Shown here in pieces: positions 12,386 through 22,944 of a stretch of DNA of 64,000 nt. How positions within the stretch are numbered: position 1 is the first letter of the stretch; every line of letters starts with the position of its first letter. The notes under the pieces were generated by a model that did no database searches, was not told the origin of the DNA, and saw only the letters and a program-made list of their open reading frames with translations. The DNA comes from Ischnura elegans (Eukaryota; Arthropoda; Insecta; Odonata; Coenagrionidae): assembly GCF_921293095.1 (NCBI RefSeq), contig NC_060259.1, positions 45,861,812-45,925,811 of the forward strand, written 5' to 3'. The translations under genes were made by a program, and so were the position numbers.

Positions 12386-13990
12386 CAATGTTGAAAACTT
12401 ACGTTCTGCTCTCTAAGTCCATGAACCATTACTTGTACATATTTTTTCTCGAAGCGTCGCGTCGCCTTTGGTGTTTATCTGGTTATGGCACTAATGTCTT
12501 CGATTATTAATGGAAAGGACATTTGGTTCAGCGGGAAATACCGCGGGAAAAACGGCATAGTTCGTTTTCTAACGGCATAGTTTATGCTCTCAGTTTTAGC
12601 GGTAAACATGTTTCCCTTTTAATCATAATCCAATCCCCTGCATTCATCTCGTGAATGCCTTGCTGGGCTCTATTGGTGAATGGTGTATGAATTTTATGAT
12701 GTTTGAACGAGCCTGCAGAATTTTTTACTTATTCAGAGGTTGATGGAACAGTTTTAAATTCCTTAGCATACTTATATTACGAGGACAGATGCATAGTTAA
12801 TTGTATGACTACAACTGAACTACTGACTCTTTATTTTTTCAATCCATGAACGTGTAGAGTGAACTCTCTTCAATAGTATGGCTTACCGAGATGGAAGGAA
12901 AAATAGACCATTCTCATTTACCAAAAATTGTCCTGTGAGATAATTTCATTGCATAAGCTATTGAGAGGTATATGGATATCATTAGAAAGAGCCTCCTTTT
13001 ACGATGTTTAAAGAATATTTTATTTAATTATTGAAATGTAAATAAAATGTTGCGACGGAAATGTAAAAAGCCAGTAAATTAGCTGATACAAATATGTGGC
13101 ATAAATAACCCGAGGTTAAGTTCATGAATAGTCAATTATTACACTTCAATATTGTTTTATCTCACGGCTAAATTTTAAGGTCATTATCATTGTGATTAAA
13201 GTATCTGGTGATGTTCGTGGATGAAAAAAGTTTTCTTCTGTTGTTGATACGTTTACAACAAATTTTACATCATAAATCTGCTGCAAATTTAAACTTTTCC
13301 TTGAACTGGTAATTTGAGTTTAGCTTATATTTTACCGTATTGCTTATCCTACCCAACTCAGCCTATTGGGCACAGGATGCATGACATCTTACTTAGTGTC
13401 ATTGATTATACTTGTAAACCACTTAGAGAAGTTCTGTGGCACCTTGAATTTTCTCCGGGAAAGGCTTGATAAAGCCAGGACACTGCTATTGAAGTGCAAA
13501 ATACATCATGAAAATGCTACTTTGGTCTCAGGGAGTGCGATGGCCGACTCATTTTGAAGAATAAAAGTAAACCACAGAAAATTCACGGTGTTTGTCACTT
13601 GAAAGTTCGAAAGCGTTGGCATTACCTGTATACAATTGTACATCTACATTTCCTAACAAATTGTATGATATATTTGCAATCTTGAAATTCGATTTGGGCC
13701 TCGACGAGGATTTCAAAAGGCTGTGCTGGTTTCCTCCGAAAAGAGTATGCACTGCTATACTTCATTCCGTTTCTAGTACTAACGACTTTGGAGCCAATAC
13801 TGCTGAAAGGTTGTTAAAATGACAGCAAAGTAAAACTTTAACACTGGATGTGGGGTTGCGGAAACTATATGAAAAAAGGAAGGCCCCACAAATGTCATTC
13901 CGAATTTAAATACACCGGGAATAGCCACGGAGATAACTTTACGGAGTGACCCGCATTGCAGAAATTGTGAGGAAATTCTATAGTGAAAAA
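12386..13990. other. AT-rich DNA, no gene recognised
   Basis: No exon with supporting splice sites, no RNA gene and no recognisable repeat was found. The open stretches at 13366-13557 and 13592-13822 are short and unsupported. Confidence 0.5.
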
Positions 13991-13993
13991 TAA

Positions 13994-14056
13994 TTCGCAT
14001 TGACTGGATCCGGGTTCGAATCCCAGTCAAGGCGAATGATTTTTTCTCTGCAGATT
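13994..14056 (+). repeat. tRNA-like SINE fragment with B box
   Basis: A perfect B box GGTTCGAATCC is at 14013-14023. It sits in the loop of a hairpin whose arms are TTCGCATTGACTGG and CCAGTCAAGGCGAA, followed by ATGATTTTTTCTC. No A box is visible upstream, so only the 3' half of a tRNA-derived unit is present. The T-rich segment after the B box resembles the SINE at 2236-2335. Confidence 0.55.
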
Positions 14057-14389
14057 TTTCGCACAATTCATTCCAAATGATCCATTTTTCAAAATCTCCA
14101 TTTTCACCAAAATTTATTTACGCTTATGAATCTACGGGTTGGCTTCTGTTGAACTTTCATGATGTGTGACACAGTGTACTCATCGACGTTTTATCCTGGT
14201 TAGGCTATTGTATTTTTATGGTGTTTATAGATCATTTGTGGCAGAAGGGGTCATGTTGACCCTTCACGGAATGCCGCTATACAACGGTAGAATTTTAGGT
14301 TCACTGCTCAAATTAGCGTCAAAGGAAGAAAAATGCGACAACCCATTATAACTCCTTATATATAAGTTCCTTGTGAGGCACATCAAAAA

Positions 14390-14590
14390 TGCATACATTT
14401 TCAGCTCTACTCAGGAAAGATTTAAACTAAATGTTCTTTTGTGCTGTTAAGTTTATTGGCGAAATAGGTTGCTGCCACAATAATTATGATTGAGTAGAAA
14501 GTGTTCACATTTCTAAAATGAGAAATCTTGAAATTTAATTTCACTCAGAAGCAACTCTGGATTAGAAAGGGTTAAATACATAGGGGATGA
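14390..14590 (+). repeat. Interspersed repeat R1, copy 1
   Basis: This stretch is similar to the reverse complement of 62570-62760. Shared landmarks are TTCAGCTCTA, GCTGCCACAATAATTATGAT and CTTGAAATTTAATTTC, followed by AGAAGCA and TTAGAAAGG. The two copies are about 48 kb apart in inverted orientation. The family was not recognised; it may be the untranslated end of a retroelement. Confidence 0.6.
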
Positions 14591-15939
14591 GCGAATTACA
14601 CTCATCAGGAGGGGAAAAAGTGTCAGCAGGTCTGGAAAACTTCTTGGTAGACTTGCATGGCAGGATCTATAAAAGTTACTTTTACCATGCTGTGCTTCAC
14701 TCCTTCGATAAACAGCAAGTAACAACTTACAGCTACAGCACCTAAAAGCAAATCACGACTCATGCAGATCTTATAAATACCCTCTATTTTACGGAAAGAG
14801 CGTTGAATTAAGTCAAACTTCCCGATAGGAGTACAGGTGAGTTTGGAGTGGAGTGATCCATTTCATGCGTCTTTTTACAAATCTTTAATTTTCGGCCTAT
14901 CTGGTAGCCGAAAAATGTATTAATTTAGTTGATCCAATGACGCAAACGGGATACAAAGCATGTTTGGAAGTGAAGGTCTCAAGCACTGGGCAAGCGCAGT
15001 GTTTGACTGAAATATGATGACGCTACTCTCCTTATAATGGTATAGTAAGTCATAGCTATCCTTCTAGTACAATACATTCGTTGATTGCCAGGCCAGACAA
15101 TGAAAAAAAATCAATCACTTTTCATTCTATCATAATTCTTGCCTACTGATATCCATGTTTAGTTTTCAACTTGTAAATAAAAGCAATTTGTTTTAGGGCT
15201 GAAAATTGATGTTATTCGACGATTTTCTTACATCTTTTGTTCAATTCTCTACTCATATAATCGTAACGGAGTGTTAGAATATTTATGATAGTGGCATATA
15301 AAAAGGTCACAGTGATCAGAGTGGTTTTGAGGTAGTTCGAGTGCATGAGAGCCCTTGTGGGAGTTAATACAAAATAACTTGACACTATGATATTATTGCC
15401 AACAAAATTATTAAATCTGAATACTATCAAAGTTTGGTGGTTATCATTAAGACGCCATATGCCATCTCAAGATGGTTATGCACCACAATAGGATGAGTTT
15501 ATGAATAAATGAGAAGGGTCAAATCATTTCCTCCGTCGTGGAATGCTTTTACAAATGTAAAGTGTGTACGACAATCTTATTCCTCTTCTTGGATTGGTTC
15601 CTCGTGGGGCGGCTCGTGCATGAGTAAGACTGTTGAGCCAATCATTAGAAAATCTGCAAAGGGAAGAGTACATTAATATGTACTCAGATTACGATTACAC
15701 CCCGCGGCGAAATGATTGTATACTGAGATGGGAAATTGGGTACCATGGGGTAGGAGCGGAATTAATGGTCATGTGATGATGAAGTTTTTCAAAGTGCTAT
15801 GTTGCATCTCATTTGCGGAATCCTTTAAAGTGCTCTTATTTTGCAGAGAACAACGTTTTAATGCGTAGATAATTTTTTTGCTATTGCATAAGGCTACTGA
15901 TTTTTTCCCATGCATCCGGAAAGATTGTTTTTAATGTAT
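14591..15939. other. AT-rich DNA, no gene recognised
   Basis: Nothing could be assigned. The minus-strand open stretches at 14513-14725 and 15212-15430 have no supporting features. Confidence 0.5.
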
Positions 15940-15941
15940 TA

Positions 15942-15961
15942 TTAGGTGCGCAACTAAGTTC
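15942..15961 (+). repeat. mariner left terminal inverted repeat
   Basis: TTAGGTGCGCAACTAAGTTC matches the reverse complement of 17163-17182 except at the second base from the end. The inner side continues into less well matched DNA. Confidence 0.9.
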
Positions 15962-16024
15962 TCGCTGTTTTATTAATGAAATCACAACTTTATTGTAAAA
16001 TTATTTTTAGAAATTTGTCATTCA

Positions 16025-17009
16025 AAGTATTTTCTATAGCTAGCTACAACTTTTTCCCATCTTCCTGGCAGAGCTTGAATACCGTTTATCTTATGAGGCT
16101 ATCCACTAATAAAGTAATTTTTTGAGGTCTTCATGTGAGTGAAACTGCTGATCGGCCTATCCATGTGCCATCAGCCCGAACAAGTGATATTAGGACGGCG
16201 CAATATCTGATGAATATAGTGGGTGGGTTAGGACTTCCCATTTGAGTGTTTTCAGGTAGATTTCAACGGGTATGGTAACATGAGGTCGGGTGTTTTCATG
16301 CTGCAGAATCACTTTTTCGTGCCTCTGCTCGTATTTTGGACGCTTTTCGTACGTTACTCAGCTCAATCGCATCAATTGGAGTCTATACCTTTCCCCAGTT
16401 AAGGTTTTGTTTGGTTTCGACAGTTCATAGTAAATAATACCGACCTGGTCCCACTAAACACAAAGCCCACCTTCGCAGCGTGAATATCGGCTGAACCGAC
16501 GACACGGAGCTATGACAAAGCAGTCCCGAAGACTTTCTTTTCTTTCAATTCCTGTAATAAATTCATTTTTCATCACTAGTCATGATGTGATGAAGGAAAA
16601 CTTTCATTTGACGATGGAGCTGTTTCTCATAGGTGACAAAGCGTCGCTCAACGTTCCTTGGCTTCAAATTTTAAGAAACCCAAGTTCCTTACTTTTGAAT
16701 CATTCCCACTGCATGAAACCGCTTGGACATGGCTAGGCGAGTAATTTCTAATGCTGTAGCAAGCTCTTCTCGAGTTTGTCAAGAATCTTCATAGAGAAAT
16801 GTCTCCATTTCAGTGTCTTTTAAGTTTTTGGTCTTCCTCCACGCGGACGGACGTCAACGTTGAAATGACCGTCTTTGAACCTACCTTACAGGAGCATCTC
16901 CGAAAACTTTTTAGAGCCCTCGATGCGCTTCGACCAAAGTTTTATTTGAATTAAAGAAGAAAATCAACTCTTCCCGCTAACGAAGTTTACTTGGCAATAA
17001 CTCGGACAT
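16025..17009 (-). pseudogene. mariner transposase pseudogene (DD34D)
   Basis: The minus strand encodes recognisable mariner transposase blocks in broken frames. The start region reads MSELLPSKLR (17009 downward). The first catalytic block, HHIMTSDEK, keeps its Asp (16572-16574), but the following Trp is a TGA stop (16563-16565). The second block reads LQHENTRPHVT, where the usual catalytic Asp of QHDN is Glu (16295-16297). The third block reads HPLYSSDIAPS, a stop (TAA, 16190-16192), then YHLF; that stop replaces the third catalytic Asp. About 35 codons separate the second and third sites, fitting DD34D. The C-terminal block IQALPGRWEKVVA ends near 16045. No active enzyme can be made. Confidence 0.92.
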
Positions 17010-17162
17010 TTTCACGGAATAATAAGGATTTAACGCCAACACAAAGTCACAGTTGTCGTGAAGCGGTTTGTTTACCAAATGTCTAAGCTTGGTTCATGAC
17101 GTTTACGATAAGTCGAAATCGACCTGCAATCACTGCTAGAGCCATCTTAAAACAAGCAAAAG

Positions 17163-17182
17163 GAACTTAGTTGCGCACCTTA
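17163..17182 (-). repeat. mariner right terminal inverted repeat
   Basis: GAACTTAGTTGCGCACCTTA is the inverted partner of the left end, with one mismatch near the tip, followed by the TA target duplicate. Confidence 0.9.
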
Positions 17183-17320
17183 TACATTTTTGTCTCATTT
17201 TCACGATGAATTTTTTTATTCGGTCTCGGCTTGGTTGTCTTTTCTTAAATAAAACTCAGTATTCATTTTCCCCATTTTTAGAGTGTAGATAATAAGTCTA
17301 TTGGGGAAATTGGGGAAATT

Positions 17321-17379
17321 GTTGCGTGAAAGAAAAACATTATCAAGATGACCTTGATAATGATTCTCTTTCACGCAAC
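17321..17379. repeat. Hairpin with 27 bp arms
   Basis: The left arm begins GTTGCGTGAAAG and ends CATTATCAAG (17321-17347). The right arm (17353-17379) is its reverse complement with two mismatches, and the loop is five bases. A doubled TTGGGGAAA precedes it at 17301-17318. It could be a small foldback element or the stem of a non-coding RNA. The arms are slightly short for a typical animal pre-miRNA. Confidence 0.7.
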
Positions 17380-17684
17380 CATAGCCGGAAAGAATTGAAA
17401 CATCATGTGGAAACAGCTAAGTTTTTATTCCTTCAGCTCTTACGATAAAGGATTTCAGCCGAGTCACGATCGCTTCTAATACTTACTCATATACTCTTCT
17501 TTTCGACGCAGTAGTCACAATATTTCTCCAGGTAATTTATTTTCTTTAGCTGATAGAGCAAAGATACTAGAGGGAATAGTAGGATTTCATTTTCGATGGC
17601 ATAATATATGGTGTAAGGTTTTCAAATTGCGTGAGTTACAATGAAACACACCTTCAATATGGGAGAGAAAGTTACCTTACATCA
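17380..17684. other. No feature recognised
   Basis: This is AT-rich spacer between the 17321-17379 hairpin and the long inverted-repeat element. Confidence 0.4.
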
Positions 17685-18137
17685 AGTCCGAATCAAAATG
17701 TTTACAATCAGAGAATATAAGTATAATAACCGACACATGCTTACACCTTTGTGCTGCTAAAACAGCAACAGGTTGCGAAAAAATCATTGGTGTAAAGCTT
17801 TACGGGTTACTGTGTAAGAGAGAGTTTACACTGCCTGTATTTTATGGATTAATTTATCTCATTTTTAAAAAGTTATTTCCCATGGCATGCACAGTCGTCT
17901 CTGAATGTTTTATTAATAAAATTCTAGTACTACTTGCGACACTATTTAAAAAGAGCCGTGACGATATATTTTTTTGGAATGGAGTAGGTAATCATTACTA
18001 ATCACGTTATCCTCTCTTCATGAATTCTGAATACATGAATGCATTTCCGAATGGACACCAGATAAGGAATTCAAGGGCGGAAACGGCTATAAAAATACAT
18101 CAGGTTAGGAGTCGATTACGCAAGAGGCGCAAAAAAT
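17685..18137 (+). repeat. Left arm of long inverted repeat
   Basis: This is the inverted partner of 18599-19067, diverged by substitutions and small gaps. A TTTACACTGCCTGTATTTTA stretch and a TTTTATTAATAAAATTCTAG stretch are clear landmarks with counterparts in the other arm. Confidence 0.7.
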
Positions 18138-18269
18138 AATTTCAGAGCCGTAAACTACTTCAAACTCTCATAACCACATTTTATCTGCAATACTTACTCA
18201 GAAAATAGTTTCCGAATTTGAAATAAAACGCGCAAACAAAGCTACCGAGATTCCGAAGACTCCAAGGTT

Positions 18270-18590
18270 GTCCTCACCAGGCCATCATGTCTCGAGATAT
18301 GGCCTATGGTGATGTTTCATCTTCTTATCAAGGTTTTCAGGAGACATTTCTTTACTTCCTCATCACTTAATTTGTCGATCCATATGATGCTCATCATCAT
18401 TCTACACCACAAAATTGCAAAAGCCCTCCAACCTTGATTTTTCTTCCGTAAAGAAGCATGCTCAAAAAAGTAAGGTCTAATAAAGTGTTTCTTTTCTGGA
18501 AAGCTTACATTTCCCGCTGTGAGGAAACATTTCTTTAGGGGGAATGCTCTCTTTGCCAGGGCTATTGTTCTTTCAGGCTTCTTGTCAAAT
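18270..18590 (-). mobile_element. RTE-like LINE fragment inside inverted repeats
   Basis: The minus strand matches the tail region of the RTE-like LINE family: a GHISRHDG-type block read from the CCATCATGTCTCGAGATATGG segment, and WIDKL near 18370. It is frameshifted and short. The same CATCATGTCTC block occurs in other minus-strand copies at 19900 and 53750. Confidence 0.65.
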
Positions 18591-18598
18591 CGTAATTT

Positions 18599-19067
18599 GC
18601 CGTAACTGTTTCCGCGTCTCCTGCGTCATCGACTCCTAACCCGTAGTATTTTTTGTTGTCTTTTCCGCACTTTGTTCCCTTTTCTGGTGTCCATTGGGTA
18701 ATGCCTTCATGTATTCAGAATTCAAGACGAGAGGGTAACGTGAATAGTAACACGATTACCTACTGCATACCAAAAAAATATCGTCACACCTCATATAAAT
18801 GAGTGTCCTAAGTCGTACAAGAATTTTTATTAATAATACATTCAGAGACGATTGTGCATGCCATAGGAAATAACTTAAAAAAATGAGATTAATTACTCCG
18901 ATAAATACAGGTAGTGTAAACTCTCTCTTAAACGGTAACCTGAGAAACTTAACACCAATGTTTTTTTGCAACCAACCCTCTCTGTCGCTGTTTAGCAGCG
19001 TATAGGTGTAAACATGAGTCGGTTATTATACTTATTTTCTCTGATTGAAAACATTTTGATTCGGACT
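18599..19067 (-). repeat. Right arm of long inverted repeat
   Basis: This is the inverted partner of 17685-18137. The outer tip ends TTCGGACT at 19067, beyond which similarity stops. Confidence 0.7.
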
Positions 19068-19455
19068 AACGCTACATTGTATTCGTTAATGCAGGGATAT
19101 AAGGGGTGTGAACATTGAATGGTTGTAAATATTCTTATCCTCGTTGAAACTTTCAAATATTCTCACTCGCATAAGAAAATCATATTTATCATGAAATTTT
19201 AATTGACGTCCACACTCGTTCTACTTCTTCGTACTAAAATATTAACTGAAATTTTACTGTTGAAAAAGCATCGAAAAACATTTTAAATAAAGGAATGAGA
19301 GTACCGTCCATTTAAAAGTCGGCCCCCATAGTCAGAACGAGAAAATACGTTTGCGCTTGGCCTAAACTAGCGGTATTGCCTAGCTTCCATGTCTTCAAAG
19401 GGTAACTGTCACTAAACTTTCCCTATCCATTAAAGCCTTTAGGAATGTCGTTCTT
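19068..19455. other. No feature recognised
   Basis: AT-rich DNA between the inverted-repeat element and the 3' end of the next LINE. Confidence 0.4.
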
Positions 19456-21490
19456 CCACTATCTGTACATCATCATCACTGGTCAACAATCCTAAAGGCC
19501 GTTTTACACGGTACACGGAATTGCGCAATCTGACGTACGTGCAAAGGCGCAATAAAAATTGCGTCGTGTAAAGCGGTGAATTGCTAGAACACATGCGAGA
19601 ATGCGTAGAGGCGAGACGGCAAAATAGCCCCTGTTCTAATTTCGTTCATGCATTCGCGCAATTCCACGCCATTTTACTAATTAATGCAGCTCTAACCTGC
19701 GCAATTCCGTGCCCCGTGTAAAACGGCCTTAAGATTGGTTTGACGCAACTGTCTACTCAATTATCCTATCAGCTAATCTTTTCACACCTGCATGTTTCTT
19801 ATCTTTCACATCCTTCTTTTCTTGTTCCATACGTTTTCTTCAAGGTCTTTCTTTTCCGTTATTGCCATCTACTTTTTTCTCGATGATTGTCTTCATCACG
19901 CCATCATGTCTCAAAATATGGCCTATATGGTTTTTTCGCTTTGTTTTCAATGTTTTTATGTGGTTTCTCTTCTCTCCTTCTCTTCTTAGGACTTCCTCAT
20001 TACGAACTCAGTCGATCCATTTGATCTTCATCATTCTTCTGTGGTACCACTTTTTGAAGGTCTCCACCTTTGACCTTCCCGCAGCTGTCATTGTCCCTGC
20101 CTCACATCCAAAGAGAAACATACTTTAAATATAAGTTTTGGTAAATTGTTACCTTACTTCTATGCTTAAATTTCCCGCTATAAGTACTTCTTTCTTTCGG
20201 AAGAATGCTTCTTCTAATGGGCTACTCCGCTGATAATTTCTTTCCTACATCTTCCAACGCTAGTTCCATGCTTCCCAAGTAACAGAATTCATTCTTCTCT
20301 TCCGGTTTTTTTCCCTATTTTAATATTAGTCTTGACTTCTTCTCGTCTACTGCATACTAGTATCATGGTTTCCTTTGTGCTTATTTTCACCTGATGTATA
20401 CTCACTACCCTACTCATATTTAAGAATCCTTCTCTGTCTCCGCTATGACAGCTATGTTGTCGGAAAAATCGTATCATACAATTTTTTTTCTCCATGCATA
20501 TTCACTCCCGAGGCATTTTCTTCGAATTCATTAATGGCTTTCTCGACGAAAACATCGGAAATTACAGGTGACCAAGCATATCCTTGTTTGAGTCTTTTTT
20601 TAATTCATGCTTCTTCACGGCTGGGCCCTGATTTTATCACCGCTACTTGTGTTTTTGTTCTCCTTTCATTGTAAAGAACTCCTCTTTCGTACAGGATTAC
20701 CAGTATTGTGTTCCCATCCACGTTGTCAATCACCTTCCCTTGGGTCCACGAGCTCAAGGAGCGTTGGCTTGTTCTTTTCTATTCTCTTCTCTATGAGCAG
20801 CCTAAGAGCCTATATTACTTCCTGTGCCTCTGCTTTTTCTGAGCATAAATTGGTCTTATCTATATACTCTTCTGCTCTTCGTTCTATTCTTCTGTAGGTT
20901 ATCCTTGTTAGTATTGTTGACGTATGAGTATGGTCATAAATTCTTCGCAGTTCTTCACTCTTTTCCTCTTTGGAATTGGGATTATTATGTTCCTCTCGAA
21001 GTCCTATGGCATCTCACCTGTCCCATGTATTACACTAATGAGTTTTCAATCTGAGTCTCCATTTTTGGCCATTAGGGTATTAAATCTCAAGCCCCTTTCC
21101 TTGAAGTAGTCTCTCACTATCCTATAGACGGCTTCGACTTTTCCATACATAAGAGTTTTCCGTACGTCTTTATACATATTTTTCATCCACGCTTCTCTAG
21201 CCTTCCTTGCGTTACGACATATTCTTCACATTGCTTCTTATTCTGTTCTAGTCAAATTCCACATTCTCGTATTTTCTTCTTTCTTCATTAAGATCTGAGA
21301 CTTCCTGCGTGATCCATGCTTCTTACAAAACGTCTTTTCTTCTACCAAGAACTTCTTCGCCTGCTGTCTGTAGTCCATTTCAAATGTTTTTTCCAGCTCA
21401 CCTCCACTGATTTGTTTTTCATGTCCTCCCTTATTCTTTTTTCCATAGACACCTAAAAAGGCAGTTGAATCTAAGCCCACTTCAAATTTT
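19456..21490 (-). mobile_element. RTE-like LINE, ~2 kb, degraded
   Basis: This is the longest LINE copy in the window. The 3' end, at low coordinates, is marked by a CATCATCATCA tail near 19467 and the family's CAATC..GATTG end. Upstream on the minus strand are a thumb block with KISTKETMILVCSRREEV and TNIKIGKK (20300-20400), and SDNIAVIAETEKD (near 20440), the degraded FADD/YADD catalytic region. Further upstream lies a basic segment with KKEENTRMWNL near 21250. Stops and frameshifts are frequent. A 234 bp MITE (19496-19729) interrupts it near the 3' end, so the LINE is older than that MITE. Confidence 0.8.
19496..19729. mobile_element. PIF/Harbinger-type MITE nested in a LINE
   Basis: A 234 bp element with terminal inverted repeats AGGCCGTTTTACACGG; the inner part of each arm also shares GGAATTGCGCA. 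It is flanked by TAA on both sides (19493-19495 and 19730-19732). The uninterrupted LINE copy at 12347-12358 reads CAATCTTGGGATTG, so the empty site is CAATCTTAGGATTG on the LINE strand and the duplication is TTA. A 3 bp TWA duplication is the hallmark of PIF/Harbinger. There is no coding capacity. Confidence 0.88.
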
Positions 21491-21587
21491 CATCCTGCCA
21501 AATTCCAGCCAAAAATTTAATCAATGTATACTTTTGAATGAAAATTAAACTATGTTTTTCCACATAAAATATTTATTAGATCACTAC

Positions 21588-21645
21588 CATGGCTTCGACG
21601 CTTCGTGTCATCCTCAGGCGTGGAGTATATATATAACATTATACA
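21588..21645 (-). mobile_element. Penelope-like element 3' tail, possible
   Basis: On the minus strand, CTGAGGATGACACGAAGCGT then CGAAGCC resembles the short tail common at the ends of Penelope-like elements. There a CTGANGA core and a GAA motif flank a small stem (GAC..GTC), similar to minimal hammerhead ribozymes. It is downstream of a LINE but not clearly part of it. Assignment is tentative. Confidence 0.35.
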
Positions 21646-21659
21646 TTAAATACCAGCAC

Positions 21660-22555
21660 GTATAAACCAGATGAAGTGGGGGGGAATTGTAATGGCAGGG
21701 GGAGGTTGGTAGGGTCGATCTACTTTAGCTGACTAATATAATGGTAGACGAGTTTTTTAATATCCACTCCATTCAATTTTAAATGAAAGTTATCCTTACG
21801 TAATCATTAAGTGAGGAATATATTTCCTCTACTTAACGCTAAAGGCAGCCGATAATGTTGAAGGTAGTGGTGCTAAACAAGTAAAAGATGAAATTTCGCA
21901 GTAAAAATAAAGGGAATATTATAATTGGCTGCGCAAATCTAAAAAATCTGACTCACTGACAAGAGTAAATAAACTCAGGGATAGAACACCCTGTATTTAA
22001 CAGCTCTCAGGAAAATTGAAGATAAATCCACATAAACGTGAGCAATTCTGAAGAAACGGTCAAAAGCACTACAATATTTTCCCTCAGATTTTAATTGTCT
22101 CCGAATGCAATTAATAAATATCACGATAAATTTTCTTCATAACCTCCGTAAAAATTAAACCCCTCCCATAAACTTTTTTTGAGTCTCGTCTTGATTAAAA
22201 TTGCAGTGGAAATTTAATTTGGGACTAATAAATAACGTTTTTAAAATTTAAAGATAAATTTCATGAATTTTGATTATTCCAACAGGAATTTTCAACATTT
22301 CCATATTACCTACATCTGAAGGAATCAATTTTATCTTATTTTAAGATATTTGAATATCGCCTCGTGCTTAATGAATAGCAAGTTATTTCCGAGGAGAAAA
22401 ATAGCGAAAATTTTCCTCACCAAACGCCCTCATGCACTCGCGGCACAACAGATGAGTTGAACGAATCGCACGTGACTTGGAGCAGCAAAGGAACTTCACA
22501 CTGAATAGGATGGAATGCGAAGAAGATTCCGGCGGAGAGTTTTGGCTCGTGTATC
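21660..22555. other. AT-rich DNA, no gene recognised
   Basis: No coding or repeat feature is supported. The open stretch at 22383-22685 (minus) runs into the GC-rich patch downstream and has no family resemblance. Confidence 0.4.
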
Positions 22556-22559
22556 GCGG

Positions 22560-22930
22560 CCTAAATGACTGCGAGTGCACATAAAAAAAGGAGGAGAGAG
22601 AGGGGAGGAAAACTTCCCAAAGCAGAGCTCTTTCCGACTTCAGTGGGAAAGTGGAAAACATTATCCCGCTGGAAGTGTTACGCATGGAAACGAATTTTTT
22701 TTATTCCCTCGGGAGAAGGGGTTGAGCGTGTCTCCCGTGAATTATTAAATTAGGGATAACATTTTGAACACGGGTAAATAAAGCGGGGTGAGGAGAGCAT
22801 GGGTGGGTGTGGGTGGAGGGCGGGGAGGTTAAGGTGGGGGGTGACCACAGAGCGCAGCCGCCCGAGGGGTGCACAGGGCTTCGCAGCCCCCGAACGTAGT
22901 TTCACTTTCCACTTGCTTATTTGACGCAAA
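22560..22930. promoter_or_regulatory. G/C-rich purine patch, possible regulatory DNA
   Basis: This short region has high G and purine content on the plus strand, including GGAGGAGAGAGAGGGGAGG near 22590 and a G-rich run at 22785-22845. CpGs occur toward 22855-22900. It stands out from the AT-rich flanks, as the island at 10.1-11.1 kb does. GAGA-type repeats suggest regulatory DNA. No transcription unit was identified beside it. Confidence 0.35.
22801..22820 (+). other. G-quadruplex motif
   Basis: GGGTGGGTGTGGGTGGAGGG has four GGG runs separated by loops of 1, 3 and 4 bases, which satisfies the standard G3+N1-7 quadruplex rule. More G runs follow (CGGGGAGG, GTGGGGGG). Confidence 0.8.
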
Positions 22931-22944
22931 CAGTGCTTCACTCC

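Larger units (their letters stand above)
15942..17182 (-). mobile_element. Full-length but dead mariner (Tc1/mariner) element
   Basis: A complete mariner copy of 1241 bp, close to the family's usual ~1.3 kb. The ends are inverted repeats sharing AGGTGCGCAACTAAGTTC. The element is flanked by TA dinucleotides (15940-15941 and 17183-17184), the expected Tc1/mariner target duplication. The transposase lies on the minus strand and is heavily mutated (see 16025-17009). Both ends and the target duplication are intact, so the copy arose by ordinary transposition and then decayed in place. It might still be cross-mobilised, but it encodes no enzyme. Confidence 0.92.
17685..19067. mobile_element. Long-inverted-repeat element enclosing a LINE piece
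   Basis: Two arms of roughly 450 bp, 17685-18137 and 18599-19067, are inverted copies. Outer tips share AGTCCGAATCAAAATGTTT; inner parts share a GAATTCTGAATACATGAA block and GGTTAGGAGTCGAT. The ~460 bp between them contains a minus-strand RTE-like LINE fragment. No target duplication could be assigned at the tips. A foldback or MITE-like DNA transposon with captured retroelement DNA is the likely reading. An inverted duplication of a local segment is the alternative. Confidence 0.7.

Noticed and set aside
12325-12510. Asp- and Met-run ORFs near 12.37 kb
   Set aside because: They are translations of the GAT repeat at the LINE 3' end.
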